From assembly GCA_022239325.1 (NCBI GenBank), contig JAKOGP010000003.1:62001-126000 (forward strand): a DNA stretch of 64,000 nucleotides. The letters are read 5' to 3'. A model generated the notes under the pieces. That model was given only the letters and a program-made list of their open reading frames with translations, was not told where the DNA came from and did no database searches. The position numbers were made by a program, and so were the translations under genes. This document shows, piece after piece, positions 63,991 to 64,000 of this stretch. Origin of the DNA: Flavobacteriaceae bacterium LSUCC0859 (GTDB lineage Bacteria > Bacteroidota > Bacteroidia > Flavobacteriales > Flavobacteriaceae). The first letter of the stretch is position 1, and each line of letters opens with the position of its first letter.

Positions 63991-64000
63991 GATACTTTAA

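Overview
The window looks like chromosomal DNA of a low-GC member of the family Flavobacteriaceae (phylum Bacteroidota), probably marine. The signs are: signal peptides ending in A-Q; TAnnTTTG-type -7 promoter boxes instead of TATAAT; a dense menaquinone (men) cluster; a 58-residue membrane protein of the flavobacterial CAL67264 family directly before ettA; DUF4834 and DUF6787 proteins; a TonB-dependent receptor with a carboxypeptidase-regulatory-like N-terminus; and the gene order ferredoxin / LuxC-like reductase / serC / serA / DUF6787. The DNA is almost all core-genome coding sequence. No tRNA, rRNA, insertion sequence, prophage or CRISPR array was seen, and no gap between genes exceeds about 220 bases.

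Layout. 1-5.4 kb: the end of an NTF2-like protein, L-serine dehydratase, dnaK behind a sigma-54-like promoter, a secreted protein and an acetyltransferase. 5.5-15.9 kb: the menaquinone cluster (thioesterase menI, menF, menD, cvfB, menA, a LytTR response regulator, menC, a CPBP protease, menE) and then a secreted M24 peptidase; menB is absent. 15.9-26.4 kb: acyl-CoA carboxylase beta subunit, an oxidoreductase, the CAL67264-family gene with ettA, a metallo-beta-lactamase-fold protein, an acetyltransferase, a coiled-coil membrane protein, fumC, an unlisted 56-residue membrane protein gene with its own promoter and terminator, and prfB with a classical programmed +1 frameshift. 26.5-36.6 kb: a zinc metalloprotease, threonine aldolase, oligopeptidase B, then a cysteine-synthase-like enzyme, an alpha-oxoamine synthase and a convergent GNAT-type acyltransferase that together resemble a sulfonolipid (capnine) pathway.

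36.6-42.1 kb: a DUF4834 / YfhO / glycosyltransferase / flippase operon for cell-surface glycans. 42.1-47.3 kb: uvrA, an RNA polymerase sigma factor whose 3' end is tandemly duplicated, an endonuclease III without iron-sulfur cysteines, and bcp. 47.3-55.8 kb: a large conserved protein of unknown function, a PhnP-like phosphodiesterase, an esterase / DUF4870-like / dihydroorotase-like operon (the last without key metal ligands), and an ABC ATPase / TIGR02757 / S10 peptidase / SGNH hydrolase run. 55.9-64 kb: a sterol-desaturase-family hydroxylase, a lipoprotein, a TonB receptor and a small Cys-motif protein that may form a metal-uptake locus, then the serine-biosynthesis cluster and a 4Fe-4S ferredoxin.

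Many start codons were placed inside the longest open frame, because the longest frame often begins at a TTG or GTG and a better ATG lies a little downstream. Functional calls rest on recognition of families and motifs by eye; no database search was possible.
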